Positions 11,233 through 23,063 of a stretch of 64,000 nt of DNA are shown here, piece after piece. The first letter of the stretch is position 1. The number at the start of each line of letters is the position of its first letter. This DNA comes from Desarmillaria ectypa. Lineage: Eukaryota > Basidiomycota > Agaricomycetes > Agaricales > Physalacriaceae. The notes under the pieces are model-generated. The model saw only the letters and a program-made list of their open reading frames with translations, had not been told where the DNA came from and did no database searches. The stretch lies in the NCBI GenBank assembly GCA_030407005.1, contig JAUDYN010000007.1, positions 2,356,001-2,420,000 on the forward strand, written 5' to 3'. The translations under genes were made by a program, and so were the position numbers.

Positions 11233-12993
11233 TTAACTCATTCTTCGCGAGTTTACAGTGACATCCAATCCTTCTGACCGCAACGCATCAAGAATGGGCT
11301 GAAACCCAAGAATCATAGCTTCTTCTTCCTTTTCTCTCCGCCAGTCAACAAATCGGCAAATATTCACCGACTTAAGGTGACACGGGTTACATGCCCGGCG
11401 TGATTCAATCATCTCGATCAAGGCATCCATTGAAAATTCAATGTGTCCGATGAGATGCAATGTGTGTAGACATGGAACGAAGGCTAGGGCCTTAGACTCG
11501 GTATCGGGATTGACAGTGGTAAGAGCAAGATAATCGAGGACCTCTTCAGTCAAAGCTCCCCTACCAATGTTTGTTAGTCGCAAGTCCTGGAGCATAAGCG
11601 TGCTGGTGAGGATGTATATAAGGTCATCCTTTTGAATGTCTCCATCACTGAAGGAAAGTGATGTCAGAGGACTGTTACAACGTTCGAGGAATCGGCGAAT
11701 AGAATTAAAGGTCAAGTCCTGGTCTCGCGAGGTAATACCGACTAAGCATGTTACTGAGAGATCTGAAAGAGCAGGCAACGTGAGGTGGTTGAGTAGGAAA
11801 GGTATGACTGGTGAGAAGCCGAAACCTTGCCGGTATACGGATGAAATCGAAAGTGATTTGAGCTCAGTCAGGGTCGTCTCTTCTGTGTTTCCGTACATCA
11901 AGGGTTGAAAGTCAAGGAAGAGACGGCAGACAGATACCCGAGACATCATCGTTAAGATGGTCAGAATGTGATGCACAGGCGGACCATGTCCAGGCTGCAC
12001 ATGAGTGTTTGAAAATTGGGTAATCTGATGCCAGGGAGGAGATGATAAATGTATGTCGCTGATGTCTGTGAGGTCTAGCACCCGTAAGTCCGGTAGAGAG
12101 TCAAAATCGAGATATTGGCCGACATCCGCAGTATCTGATGAAGAATGAAGATAAAGTTCTCGTAGGAAGGGAAAAGATAGCGGGAGTTGCTTTAGAGAAG
12201 GGAAGTACCTTCCAGGGAGGTGAACATGGAGGCATATGATCCTATGACGGGCTGTAAAGAGCGTCATTAGGACAGCATCGGGTAAGGCAACAGCCCCAGT
12301 TATGCTGCCACCGTGAGATATCGAGATGGATAATGGGGATTGACCGGCATGAGATATGTGTTTGCCGATACAGCGTGTGTAGCTATTGGAAGGTAATCGG
12401 TCAACTACGATGTTGACATAAGACCAAAGGTTAGGGAAAGCTGAAAGAACGTCCTTCCAATTATGAGACACCAAGGCAATTGATAAAAGCGGGTTTCTGC
12501 TCGGAGGAAACACCGACCAATCACCAGAACGTGGCCCGGACGGCTGTACTCGTGGGAAAGGAAAGACAAGGGTGTGAAGGAAGATGTGGGCGAGGACTTC
12601 TTTGGGCATACGACGCAAAGCGCTGAGAAGACACTTCCGTTCTCGAATACTATCAGATAGGCGTTGCTTTTCTATATCCAGCTCCTCCAGCTCCTTGTCG
12701 GCGCGTGCAATCGATTGGAAGAGCTCCTGCCTCAGTTCCCGCAGCTCCAACACCTGGGTATGCACCTTATCGATATGTTTTTCAGAATCGGATATCATCT
12801 GCTGAAGAGTCTTCTCTTCGGACAGGCTGGGTGTATCGTTAGATCGTGTGAGCTTCCCAAGATCTGGATGATCAGCGATAGGACTATCTGCTTCGGTGAC
12901 AGAAAATCGGTATGATGGGATAGAGTGATTCACGCAGGCGCATCCTTTACAAGGGTGCCAGTCTGAGAGAACAGTGGAAGCGGGTAATGCCAT
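11233..12993 (-). CDS. F-box protein with N-terminal CxxCxC motif and coiled coil (copy 1)
   Basis: Intronless, 586 residues. The first 25 residues hold CKGCAC followed by VNH, a possible small metal site. Residues about 57-118 form a heptad-rich coiled coil (ELRQELFQSIARADKELEEL). The F-box starts near residue 128 (RRMPKEVLAHIFLHT). The remaining about 400 residues have leucine-rich character (LPDLRVLDLTDI, LRLTNIGRG), as in substrate-recognition parts of SCF ubiquitin ligases. Basidiomycetes carry large expanded families of this type, usually of unknown substrate. A second copy of identical length lies at 13630-15390 on the same strand, so this is a tandem duplication. The F-box assignment comes from the motif; the ubiquitin-ligase role is inferred. 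Confidence 0.85.
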   Translation of the reverse strand: MALPASTVLSDWHPCKGCACVNHSIPSYRFSVTEADSPIADHPDLGKLTRSNDTPSLSEEKTLQQMISDSEKHIDKVHTQVLELRELRQELFQSIARADKELEELDIEKQRLSDSIRERKCLLSALRRMPKEVLAHIFLHTLVFPFPRVQPSGPRSGDWSVFPPSRNPLLSIALVSHNWKDVLSAFPNLWSYVNIVVDRLPSNSYTRCIGKHISHAGQSPLSISISHGGSITGAVALPDAVLMTLFTARHRIICLHVHLPGRYFPSLKQLPLSFPFLRELYLHSSSDTADVGQYLDFDSLPDLRVLDLTDISDIHLSSPPWHQITQFSNTHVQPGHGPPVHHILTILTMMSRVSVCRLFLDFQPLMYGNTEETTLTELKSLSISSVYRQGFGFSPVIPFLLNHLTLPALSDLSVTCLVGITSRDQDLTFNSIRRFLERCNSPLTSLSFSDGDIQKDDLIYILTSTLMLQDLRLTNIGRGALTEEVLDYLALTTVNPDTESKALAFVPCLHTLHLIGHIEFSMDALIEMIESRRACNPCHLKSVNICRFVDWRREKEEEAMILGFQPILDALRSEGLDVTVNSRRMS

Positions 12994-13629
12994 GATCTGC
13001 GGTGAGCTAACTAAGTATTTGTAGATGAGATGAGATATAGAATTTACTAGTCAAATTGAGAACGTGTTGATTGGGCGTACAAGTCAAACATGTATTCGAA
13101 ACGTGTTCAACAGCATCTTTACCGATGTCACCGGCCCGAGGTGAAGATATTGAAGATGCGTGAGAGATCTAAAGGCGTCCACGCATTCGGGAGATTAGAT
13201 CAAGATGTCTCCTCGAGTCGGAAAATAGATTTCGGTTGTGTGTAGAATCCACTGCTAGGGGATATACTCAATGTGGTAAGTATATCATGTAGAACAGGTA
13301 ATGCACGACTCGAATAAACTCAACAATGCATTGTGTGGTGCTGTACTCCGTTGTGAGTTCGTTAGGTATACAACATGAAGCAGCTGCGACGTTGCGTAAA
13401 GGGAGGGATATAAACTTTGTAGTGGGTTGGATAAAAGATGCGTGCTGACATCGTCATCATCTTTGTTTCCTTTGTTTCCATTATTCCTTTCCACCTTCGT
13501 ATTCTACCACCAACTGGATATATCTTTCTCTCTGGTTCCAGTATAAAGGCGCGATGTAAGTATTCACAGACAATATACCTGGGATGTCCTCCCATTCCGA
13601 AGTTTTGCATACGAGGCTAGGCGCTACAA
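12994..13629. other. Spacer between the tandem F-box genes
   Basis: It contains the promoter of copy 1 and the 3' flank of copy 2. Only short frames without family signal are present. No repeat flanking the duplication was obvious by eye. Confidence 0.5.
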
Positions 13630-15390
13630 TCACACTCTTTGCATACTCATATCCACATCTAATCCCTCTGACCGTAGCACATCAAGTCTGGAAAGAGCTA
13701 GGATTTTTGCTTCCTCTTCCCTACTATTAAAGCTCCACCTACCCACAAATCGGCAAATATTCACCGACTTGAGGTGACACGGATGACACGTCCACCGAGA
13801 TTCGACCATCCTTACGTAAACTTCCATCTGAAAGTCAAGGTGGCCACTAAGATGCAGCGTGTGCAGGTCTGGGACGAGCGCCGGGACCTGAGAATCAGAC
13901 TCTGCGTCGACTCTGCGAGCGAGATCGTTGAGGACTTCGTCTGTGATCCCTCCGCCCATGTTTGTTAGTCGTAAATCCTGGAGGGTGGGCGTGCTCGAAA
14001 GAATATGAATGAGATCATCTTTTATGATTTCACCATTGCTGAAATAGAGAGATGTAAGAGGACTATGGGAGCGTTCTATCAGTTGGCCGATAGAATTAAA
14101 TGTTGTGTCCTGGTCCCTCGAGGCGAAGCCGAGCAAGCAAGTCACCGAGAGATCCAACAAGGCAGGTAGTATGAGGGAGTTGAGTACAAAGGGGATCACA
14201 GATGGGAAACCGATGCCTTGTTGGTGCACAGATGAAAGTGTAAGTGAGTGCAGCTGTCTGAGAGTCGTCTCCTCCACAACCTCAGTCGTCAACGGTTGCA
14301 GGTCAAGGGAGAGACGACAGACGGATAGACGGGACATCCTTTTTAAGATATCCAGAGCACGATGAGCGGGTGGTCCGTGTCCTACCTGCGTGTGCACGTC
14401 TGTAAAATGAGTGATTTGGTGCCAAGGGACGGAAAGCGTATTGACGTTACAGATGTCGGTGGCACGGAAGACCCGCAAATGTGGCAGTGAACCGAAATCG
14501 AGGTGCTGAGCAACCTCCGAAGTTTCGGACGATGAAAGAAGAACAAGTTCTTGGAGATTGGGGAAAGATAGATGGAGTTGCTGCATAGAAGCGAAGTATC
14601 TGCCAGGGAGGCAAAGATGGAGGGTTTGTACCCTAGGGCTGACTGTGAAGAGAGCCATTAAGATAGCAACAGGTAAGGCATCCATCCTGATGTGTGTGGC
14701 ACTATCGTGCGATATTGAGATCGATAACGGGGACTGTCGAGAGCGAGAGAGCTGGTGCCCAATGTGGCGTACGTAACTACCGGACTGCATTTTGTCGATG
14801 AGAATATTAACATAAGACCAGAGGTCGGGGAAGGCATCAAGCACGTTTTTCCAGCTGCGAGACACTAGTTCAAGTGATAAAAGAGGGCTCTTGCTGACAG
14901 AAAACGATGACCAACCGCCATAGAACAACATGGTCGTTGGGGGCGGCACCCGAGGGAAAGGAAAGACAAGGGTATGAAGGAAGATGTGAGCGAGAACTTC
15001 TTTTGGCATACGACGTAATGCGCCGAGAAGACACTGCCGCTCTCGAATGCTAGCAGAGAGGCGTTGTCTTTCTTTATCCAGCGCAACCAGCTCTTCGTCG
15101 ACGCGCGCGATCGACTGTACGAAAGCCTGTCTGAGCGCGTTTAACTCCAGCACCTGGGTATCAAGGGCATCGATACGTCTTCCTGTATCGGATATCATCT
15201 GCTGAAGAGTCTTCTCTTCAGACAGATTAGGTGTATCATTGGAGCGCGTGAGTTTCCCAAGATCTGGATGATCAGTAATGGGACCATCTGCGTCTGTGAC
15301 GGAAAATTTGTAGGATGGAATAGTGTGGTTTACGCAGGCACAGTCTTTACAAGGGTGCCAATTTGGGGGGAAAGTAGCGAGAAATTCCAT
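13630..15390 (-). CDS. F-box protein with N-terminal CxxCxC motif and coiled coil (copy 2)
   Basis: Intronless, 586 residues, the same length and architecture as the gene at 11233-12993. CKDCAC sits at the same position, the coiled coil at about 57-118, the F-box RRMPKEVLAHIFLHT is identical, and a leucine-rich C-terminal half follows. The two proteins are nearly identical around residues 42-68 (DHPDLGKLTRSNDTP, SEEKTLQQMISD) and at the F-box. They differ most in the coiled coil and the leucine-rich half, the pattern expected if substrate recognition diverged after duplication. Just downstream on the other strand lies the ACC relic. Substrate unknown. Confidence 0.85.
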   Translation of the reverse strand: MEFLATFPPNWHPCKDCACVNHTIPSYKFSVTDADGPITDHPDLGKLTRSNDTPNLSEEKTLQQMISDTGRRIDALDTQVLELNALRQAFVQSIARVDEELVALDKERQRLSASIRERQCLLGALRRMPKEVLAHIFLHTLVFPFPRVPPPTTMLFYGGWSSFSVSKSPLLSLELVSRSWKNVLDAFPDLWSYVNILIDKMQSGSYVRHIGHQLSRSRQSPLSISISHDSATHIRMDALPVAILMALFTVSPRVQTLHLCLPGRYFASMQQLHLSFPNLQELVLLSSSETSEVAQHLDFGSLPHLRVFRATDICNVNTLSVPWHQITHFTDVHTQVGHGPPAHRALDILKRMSRLSVCRLSLDLQPLTTEVVEETTLRQLHSLTLSSVHQQGIGFPSVIPFVLNSLILPALLDLSVTCLLGFASRDQDTTFNSIGQLIERSHSPLTSLYFSNGEIIKDDLIHILSSTPTLQDLRLTNMGGGITDEVLNDLARRVDAESDSQVPALVPDLHTLHLSGHLDFQMEVYVRMVESRWTCHPCHLKSVNICRFVGRWSFNSREEEAKILALSRLDVLRSEGLDVDMSMQRV

Positions 15391-15663
15391 TGCCTATGGA
15401 AGTTGGCCAAGCGATATCGATGAGACGCAACGTAGAACTTTGTAGTCAATTGGTTCAAAATGGTGATGGACGTACAAGTTGAACATGTGTTGTCACCTTT
15501 GAACCCTAACCTTAATCATCGCTTCTCTCACCCTTATTTCCACACAGTTTTCCTTGTGGAAGCGCCCAAATAACCAGCTCATTTTTACGATTTACAGCTT
15601 GCTTTCGATTGACTATGAAGAGGGTGATACCTTATATGATGGCGAGATCCCTAGCATCCTTGC

Positions 15664-18600
15664 ATGGCGGTTCAATATTGGACAATCTCATTCTCCTCCG
15701 TCGACACCGCGTATCGCATTTGGGTGAGTAACTCATGCTACACAATTATGTTTATCTCGCTTACAAGTTTTGACAGTCAACCCCGTCGCTCTGGCTCAGT
15801 CAGCAACCTGATATACTTGTTCTCCAAGAACCAGGTACAGCCCATCCGCACCGGTGCTATCGCTTCCTTTCCCGACTTCGCTGCTCTTGTCCGCGGTTTC
15901 GGGAAAGTGGCATCAATGTTACCACCGTTCGATGCTGAGGAACACAATCAGCGTCATGGAAAAGACGACCAGCCGCCTCATGTCATCAATATAGCTTTAC
16001 GTCTATTCAAAAAAAGAGGATGATATGTCCGAGGATGACTGGTTCGCCAAGATCACACTGTTTATCAATGAACAGCGCGAAACTCTGGCTCGTCGTGGCA
16101 TTCGCCGTGTTTCCATTTTCCTTTGCCGACAGGGTCAATACCTTGTTTATGTTACCCTTCGCGAGGTCAACGGTGTCTGGGGTGAGGCTATTCGTAACAT
16201 CGAGCCTACTCTCGCTTTCCAGATCGAATTGAGCCGCCTCAAGAACTATATCTTGAAGCCCGTGTTTATCGAGAGCAAGAAAATTCACATGTACCATGCT
16301 GTTGCAAGGGAGAATCAGTTGTCCAACCGGTTCTTCATCCGAGCGTTGGTCCGACCTGGTCGTCTGCGTGGCACTATGAGCACAGCCGAGTACCTCATCT
16401 CCGAGACCGATCGACTCGTGACGTCCATTTTAGACGGGCTCGAGTTTGTTTCTGCCCAGTACCGCAATGCTGACTGCAACAACATCTTCATCAACTCCGT
16501 CTACACACTTGCTGTGACCTACGAGGATGTTCTAGCTGCCATCTCTGGTTTCATCGGGCGCCATGGCAAGCGGTTATGGCATTTGTATGTCACCGGCTCT
16601 GAGATTAGGATCGCTCTGGAGGATGACGAGGGCAATGTGACCCCCATTCGTTGTGTCATTGAAAATGTATCCGGCTTCATCGTGAACTACCATGCCTACC
16701 AAGGGATCACGACGGACAAGGGCACCACTATTCTCAAGTCGATTGGTGAGAAGGGTCCTCTTCACCTGCAACCCGTCCATCAAGCATATCCTACGAAGGA
16801 GTCCTTGCAACCCAAGCGGTACCAAGCTCATCTGATTGGTACCACTTACGTCTATGACTTCCCCGACCTCTTCTCGAAAGCATTGCAAAACGTTTGGGCT
16901 AAGGCACGCAAGACTGATTCGTCTCTCTTGTGCCGCCGAAGTCGTTCTTGGAGTCCAAGGAGCTCGTTCTTGATGAGCACGACCATATCACTGAGGTCGA
17001 CCGTGCACCGGGCAACAATACCTTCGGAATGGTTGCTTGGGTGTTTACCATGAAAACTCCAGAGTATCTCAACGGAAGAAGGGCGGTTGCAGTTGCCAAC
17101 GACATCTCCTTCAAGATCGGTTCGTTTGGACCACTTGAAGACCAGTTCTTGTATCTCGTTACTCAATATGCTAGGGAACATGGTATTCCCCGCATTTACC
17201 TGTCTGCCGACTCAGGTACTCGACTTGGTGTTGTTGATGAAGTTGTACCGCTCTCTGCTGCGTGGAACGACGGCGCACAACCAGAAAAGAGTGTCAACTA
17301 CCTCTATCTGACACACGACAACTTTCTCAAATTGCAAGAGAAGGGTCTCTCTGCAAAGACGATCGAGGTTCACGAGAACGGCGAACATCGACACAAGATC
17401 ACTGACGTTATTGGTTTGCAGGACGGTTTGGTGTAGAGTCATTAAAAGGCTCTGGTCTCATTGCTGGAGAGACGTCGCGGGTATATGATGATACCTTCAC
17501 GATCACTCTGGTTATCGCCCATTCCGTTGGTATTAGTGCCTACCTTGTTCGTCTTGGAGAGCGTGCCGTCCAAGTCGAGGGTCAGCCTATTATTCTCACT
17601 GGTGCTGGAGCACTCAACAAAGTGCTTGGTCGAGAGGTTTATACCTCTAACTTGCAACTCGGCGGTACCCAGATCATGTTCAAGAATGGTGTTTTGCACC
17701 TTACAGCCAGCAGCGATCTCCAAGGTACTACCCAGATCTTGGAGTGGATGACCTACGTTCCGCATGTCAAGGACGGTGCCATTCCGGTTCGTGAAACCCC
17801 TGACAGCTGGGACCGTGACATTGGCTATGCACTGCCCAAGGGCTCGTACTATCCTCGTTGGTTCATAGAAGGAAAAGAGGATGAGACTTTGTCAGAGTGG
17901 CTGAGTGGATTCTTCGACAAAGGTTCCTTCTAAGAGACGTTGAGTGGTTGGGCGCAAACAGTTGTCGGTAGCGACCATCTCGGCGGTATTCCTATGGGTG
18001 TGACTCGCACCATCGAGCGCATATTCCCCGCTGATCCCGCTAACCTGGCGTCATTTGAGCAGCACATCATGGAGGCCGGTCAAGTATGGTACCCCAATTC
18101 CGCTTACAAGACTGCGCAGGCAATTTCATCATCTTTGCTAACTGGCGTGGTTTCTCTGGGGGTAACAGGACATGTACGACGATGTTTTGAAGCAAGGTTC
18201 AAATATCGTCGACGGTCTCTCAAGTTACAAGCAACCCATCTTCATTTACATCGTTCCCAATGTTGAGCTTCGTGACGGTGCTTTAAAAAAATGCTTGGGT
18301 CGTCCTCGATCCTTCTATCAACAAGGAGCGGGTGGAGATGTATGTTGACGCTCGTGCCGGTGTGTTGGAACCTGAGGTATCGTCGAGATCAAGATGCATC
18401 GTGACAAGTTGCTTGGACTGATGGAGCGACTCGATGAGACTTATGCCTCCCTCAGGCGTGACAACAAGGACACCGGCAAGGATCCCGAAGAGCGTGCTGC
18501 TGCCAACGCTGCCTTGTCGAGCCGTGAAAAGCTGCTCGCACCAACGTACAAGCAGATTGCTATTCTGTTTGCCGATCTTCATGAGTAAGTACAGTTTTCG

Positions 18601-19055
18601 TTTGATGTCATTGCAGTTAATTTACATTTTTCTCTCTAGCCGCACTGGACGCATAGAGGCCAAGGGCTGCGCGAAACCAGCCGTGTGGAAAGACGCGCGT
18701 CGGTACTTCTACCGGGCCGTGCGCGCGCGGGTCGCAAAGTCTGCTACTCTTCGCGAACTCGCCGATGCTAGCCCTGGAGCTACGTACGAGTACCGTGCCA
18801 GGCTCCTCGATACCCTTGCCTCGCTTGAGCCGACTACGCCTTACCGCCAGATGGCCGAAAATCTGGAGGATTTGGACCTCGCACCGACGGTCGCTAAACT
18901 ACGCGCTGACCATCTCCTGCAGCGCCTATAAGAGCTTGCCAAGGAAGATCGCAAAGCGACGATGAACAATATCATGCGTTTGGCGGACAATGTCTGAATA
19001 TGAGAAGACCTCGCTGATCGGCGTTCTACAAACCTCCTCTCGTTCACCAGGTTAG
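15664..19055 (+). pseudogene. Decayed C-terminal half of acetyl-CoA carboxylase (ACC1-like)
   Basis: Strong similarity to eukaryotic multifunctional acetyl-CoA carboxylase, but only the second half. It covers part of the central region (GSVSNLIYLFSKNQ, IRTGAIASFPDF) and the carboxyltransferase domain (DEHDHITEVDRAPGNNTFGM, LKGSGLIAGETSR, LTGAGALNKVLGREVYTSNL). The biotin carboxylase and biotin-carrier domains are absent. The frame is broken many times: an extra A in an A-run near 16010, single-base losses near 16929, 17430 and 18376, an in-frame TAA near 17932, loss of about ten conserved residues with a frameshift near 18130, further breaks near 18180 and 18290, a TAA near 18929 and another break near 18990. 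At least two intron-like GT...AG segments remain (about 15725-15777 and 18584-18640), so this is a DNA-level duplicate and not a retrocopy. Homology ends at a TAG near 19053. Not functional as ACC. Confidence 0.9.
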
Positions 19056-20020
19056 CTACGTTCAATTCCTTCTGTATTCACTATCGCTGAGAGTCCTTTA
19101 TTCAGGGCCTCCGTCGTACGTTCACTCTTCGTAAAATGTGTAACCAACACGCGCCTGTTAGTTGTAATTATATCATTTTTTCTCTTTCACTCAATACGTT
19201 TACCCTCATCTGCTGTATAACCACTTCAACGTACATAGACGTAGTTTATTTTCTCACGCATTGCTTTACATAACCGGATATAATTGATGATGTCCACCTT
19301 CCGTCAGTACTGAGCACTTCTGTTTCATTGCCCGTAGACAGCCTCAAAAGAATTTAGAACGTTGATGTGGGGGAATAATAAACATTTCCCTCTTCCTCTC
19401 TCCACGAACAATATATAGGTCTGTCCAAGGGTAGGTGTCGATGCTATTTCATCTTGCAGCCTCCTTTACATTGGATCAAAAGCGAGAATCGAAGGACGTA
19501 TTACTAATAAGGCGACGTGCATGTCCCCGCCCATCGAAGAGAGGATGTGAGGTCAAACCCTCCTGCTGTGGCCACTGCCTCGGGACACAACGGTAGCCCG
19601 GTCGATAACGATCTTGCAGCAGGCGGGAGACGGTAAGAGTTGCCCTCGCAGTCCGTCATAAATCCCTCCGGTACAGCTACCTACCTCGACATAGTCGAGG
19701 GGAGCGCGTCCACCAACATCCGAGAAATGCACGCCTCCAAAAGAATACAACATATATCTTTTTTTTTCTACGCCGACCAATTATTGTCCCAGCGGTATTT
19801 TGCGATATTTGAATGAATAAACCGTCCGTTCTGCGAGATCCCAATAACTTGAACTGTCCGTGCCACCCAATCATCGTATCGAAGTAGTGCGATTGCAGTT
19901 CTTCAATTTGATGCGGGTGGTCTAGAAAACAAGAGAATGAAGAAAATGGAAAACAAAAAAGGAGAGGAGATGCTTAGCTCTGAAACTCCAGGTGGCTTTT
20001 TCAACTTGCGAATGGAAGAA
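19056..20020. other. Intergenic region, no gene seen
   Basis: Downstream flank of the ACC relic and 3' flank of the kinase gene. Short frames on the minus strand (19553-19874) show no motif and no usable splice partner. Confidence 0.5.
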
Positions 20021-21310
20021 TCAGAGACTGCAGTCTCCCTTGCACCGTGAGCGTGACGGGTATCTTGGCGCGACTCCGAACGGAGAAGGTTGACGCGGTG
20101 AAGGCAGAGGACCCATTGGACGTCCCCGGCCCAGGAAAATATACCGAATGCGCCTGAGTTTGACGATAGCGAGTCGAAGCCGCCTGATTGAAATACGATA
20201 GGGAGACCTTCGAGGTGGTAACGGCGGTAGAGAATCCTTTGGAAGTCCCTCACCCGGCACGATGCTTGAAGCTTGAACAGGATTGATGACGGTGAGTGAA
20301 GGCGGGACTGCGATACCACGGGGAGAGTCTTCATATGGCTTCAGTTCTACTTCCGCGATGACTGTCTGCGTCTCGACAATGGAATTTCCGGCCAATGTCA
20401 CCGGAGGGAAAAATGTGTCGAGGTTTGTGACCAGAGAGCGAATGGTCTGCAGCGAAGGGCGGCTGAGAGGTTCAATGGCAAGCATCAGGTTGAGAATGTC
20501 CTGAGAACCAGAGGAGATGGCATATCCATCCAGGAAATAATTTTCCCTATTGTCACGGTACGCCTTGAATCGAGGGTCGGAAGATGTGGCACAGCTCCAA
20601 GGACGGTGTCTAGTGACGAGGTTGAAAAAGATGACGCCCAATGACCAAAGGTCATTATGAAGACTAGAATACCGTTCATTTATACCGTACTCGTTGATAA
20701 CCTCTGCAGAAGGATGTCAATGTCTAAAGATAGCGAAGAGGAATAATGACTTACCTGGGCTCATATATTCAGGCGTCCCACACGCGAAGTCGTCCGACAG
20801 TGCATCTTCCGTCGATAGACCGAAATCTGATAGAAACGCTTGCGAGATATCCTCAGAGAAGAGAATGTTCTCCGGTTTGAGATCCCGATGATATACGCCG
20901 AGATCGTGACAGTGTGCAACACCGTCGAGTATCTGAATAAACGTCGACCGTATACGATTCTCATCGTTCCAAAATGCGCCTCTCTCGATAGCCGCGAGGA
21001 GGTCACCTCCAGTACATAAATCCATGAACGCGAACAGATACGGCCCTCGGCGGAAGAGGAAGTTAAGACGAACGATATTTGAATGTTTTGATAGTTTGCG
21101 TTGAATTAAAAATTCCAGGGGATCGTCCACGGATTCTGGATCGATTTGTATGCATTTGACCGCATACATAAGTTTCGGGAAGATGGGCGTTAAGACGTCC
21201 ACGGCGTGATACACCTTGCCAAAGGCGCCGGCGCCAAGGCATTGGGTTAGACGATAACGGCCTCCATCAAGGAAGGCATCGGTCATATCCGGGATGTTGT
21301 ATGAAGACAT
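20021..21310 (-). CDS. Serine/threonine protein kinase, Ran1/Pat1-like
   Basis: The start [13 protein letters not shown] is at 21310, with two exons split by a 51-nt intron (20704-20754) just after YMSP. The catalytic domain is complete: glycine loop [12 protein letters not shown] lysine in AVKCIQ, catalytic loop [14 protein letters not shown], activation-segment end GTPEYMSPE, and [13 protein letters not shown]. The C-terminal tail (about 110 residues) is basic and proline-rich. The sequence style ([23 protein letters not shown]) resembles fungal Ran1/Pat1-type kinases, which in fission yeast restrain meiosis. That role is only an analogy here; Ksp1-like kinases are an alternative. Confidence 0.85.
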
Positions 21311-21921
21311 CTAATGGGATAAATGAGTAGAAATAAAAAGCGAGGGGAGAAAATACGCACTTGATAAAATTTGAAGAAAAGATTTTAAAGGGATAAGCAA
21401 GACTATCAAAGCCTTGTAGTTGCAAATAAAAGTTGGTATGGAAGTATAAGAGCAGTGGGACTGTCAAAGTCTCAATTCTCAGGAGATGGTGGGTGTAGGA
21501 ATTCAAAAGGTGAAAAGGCGATTTCTGATTCGATTGGAGCCTTAAATGCAACCCTGCCATTCCACAGAGAAGTAACATGTCTGAGACACGCTAACATGTG
21601 AAAAAACTATCAAAAAGCGCGCTTGGACAGAGAGCGTCGCGTTCAAAGTGAAAGTGGGCGGAAGCAAAACACGTCGATGGACATGACGTCATGAAGATCC
21701 AGATTTCCGGGCCGGGAATGGACACAGTCATGAACGCTTGCGGATACATGTATGAGACGGGTGTCTCTACTCTTTCTGGTATGGGTTAAAATATTTTAGA
21801 AATATTTATACGCCTAAACCAACTTGGAAACCGTTATTGCTTTTTATTTTACTTGTTCCTGCAGAATTGCGGTCCGGTCATCCCACCCGATGCCTAGGTC
21901 AGGTCGCTCCCGGCGGCAATA
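21311..21921. other. Divergent promoter region between the kinase and HFI1
   Basis: About 610 bp between two divergent starts, AT-rich near the kinase. No coding signal was found. Confidence 0.5.
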
Positions 21922-23063
21922 ATGTCACTTCATCACGGTCACGGTGTGACAATGTCTCTCTCGTCAACCTCGACGATTAAACAACAAATCAGCTCCCAAC
22001 TCGGACCCAAAGCACCCGCCTACTTTGAACCCCTCGCATCTTTCGTAAAAGGTAAAATATCTCGCACAGAATTCGAAGACGCACTCAAGGCCGTGCTCGA
22101 TGCTCCCAATCTCAGTGAGCGACGACCTCGTCGACCATAAAGGCTGTATCTAACGACATTGCCCAGTTCAACTACACAATGCACTCATAATATCCCTTTT
22201 CGATGCACGCAGTTTTAAGCGACCTTTGACGCCTCCACCGGACCTGCCCAAGCCCCCACCGCGGAAGAGGAGGAGAACATTACCGTACCAAGGTCCCGGC
22301 GATGATGGGAGTATACGCTCGGGGCGGCTCAAACGATGGACGGTCTCTGTCGGAAAACATGAACGCGATAGGATAGCTACTCTAGAGTCATTGCCACCCC
22401 CAACAGGACCTCTACTCGATACGGATGAGATCGCACGCGAGAGAGGCGTCGTGCTACTGCCAGAACGCGGTGGTGAGAATATATCTTGGCCTAGTCGTAT
22501 TCGCTTGGTTGACGTCGAACAGAACCACCGGGAAGCAGGCTAGCTGTCCAGCTTGCAACGATAACTCGCTCGCCCAACGTCCAGCATATTGCGGACCGGA
22601 TAAATCTTATCTGCGCACAGAACAACCTCGGCTCGCCGTCCCGCTCTGTGTCTTCACTCATGCATCTCGCCTGTGAAGTAGGCTTGGTACCTTCTCTTCT
22701 ATCTAATCTAATCTTTTCCAGGTCAAGCTAAAGCAACTCATCACCCATGCCCTCACTCTCACAGACAAATCTCTTGCCATCTCGTCTATATCCACCTCCT
22801 CTGCTACCTCTTTTTCCAGCCACCGCTCTCAAAAGCAAAAGGTGCTCTCGACATCGGCGTTCGATACCCTCTTCGCTATGGCCCCGGCCGTGCTACCAAA
22901 CGGGAGTGCCGCTGCGATGCATCTCGCTGTAGGCGACAGAGAGGATGACGAGGAGGATATTGCATTGTTGAAAAAGCCAGATGTTAAGGATCCTAGATGG
23001 CAGATTGTAGCGCTATTGGGAGAGAGGAGTACGGTGAAAGAGATGTTGAGGAATGGAAGATGA
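21922..23063 (+). CDS. HFI1: SAGA transcriptional coactivator subunit HFI1/ADA1
   Basis: Core structural subunit of the SAGA histone acetyltransferase complex, where Ada1 pairs through a histone fold with Taf12. The start is at 21922 (MSLHHGHGVTM). Introns are 22115-22166, 22473-22522 and 22678-22721. The N-terminal segment KQQISSQLGPKAPAYFEPLA and SFVKGKISRTEFEDAL is the SAGA-Tad1 family signature, followed by VQLHNALIISLFDA-type sequence. A basic Pro/Arg-rich linker (PPPRKRRRTLPYQG) and the C-terminal histone-fold-like part (VKLKQLITHALTLT, DTLFAMAPAVLP) follow. It ends at 23063, tail to tail with RPB7 121 bp away. Confidence 0.88.

Noticed and set aside
16007..17181. Minus-strand frames opposite the ACC relic
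   Set aside because: They mirror the ACC codons on the other strand and have no motif of their own.
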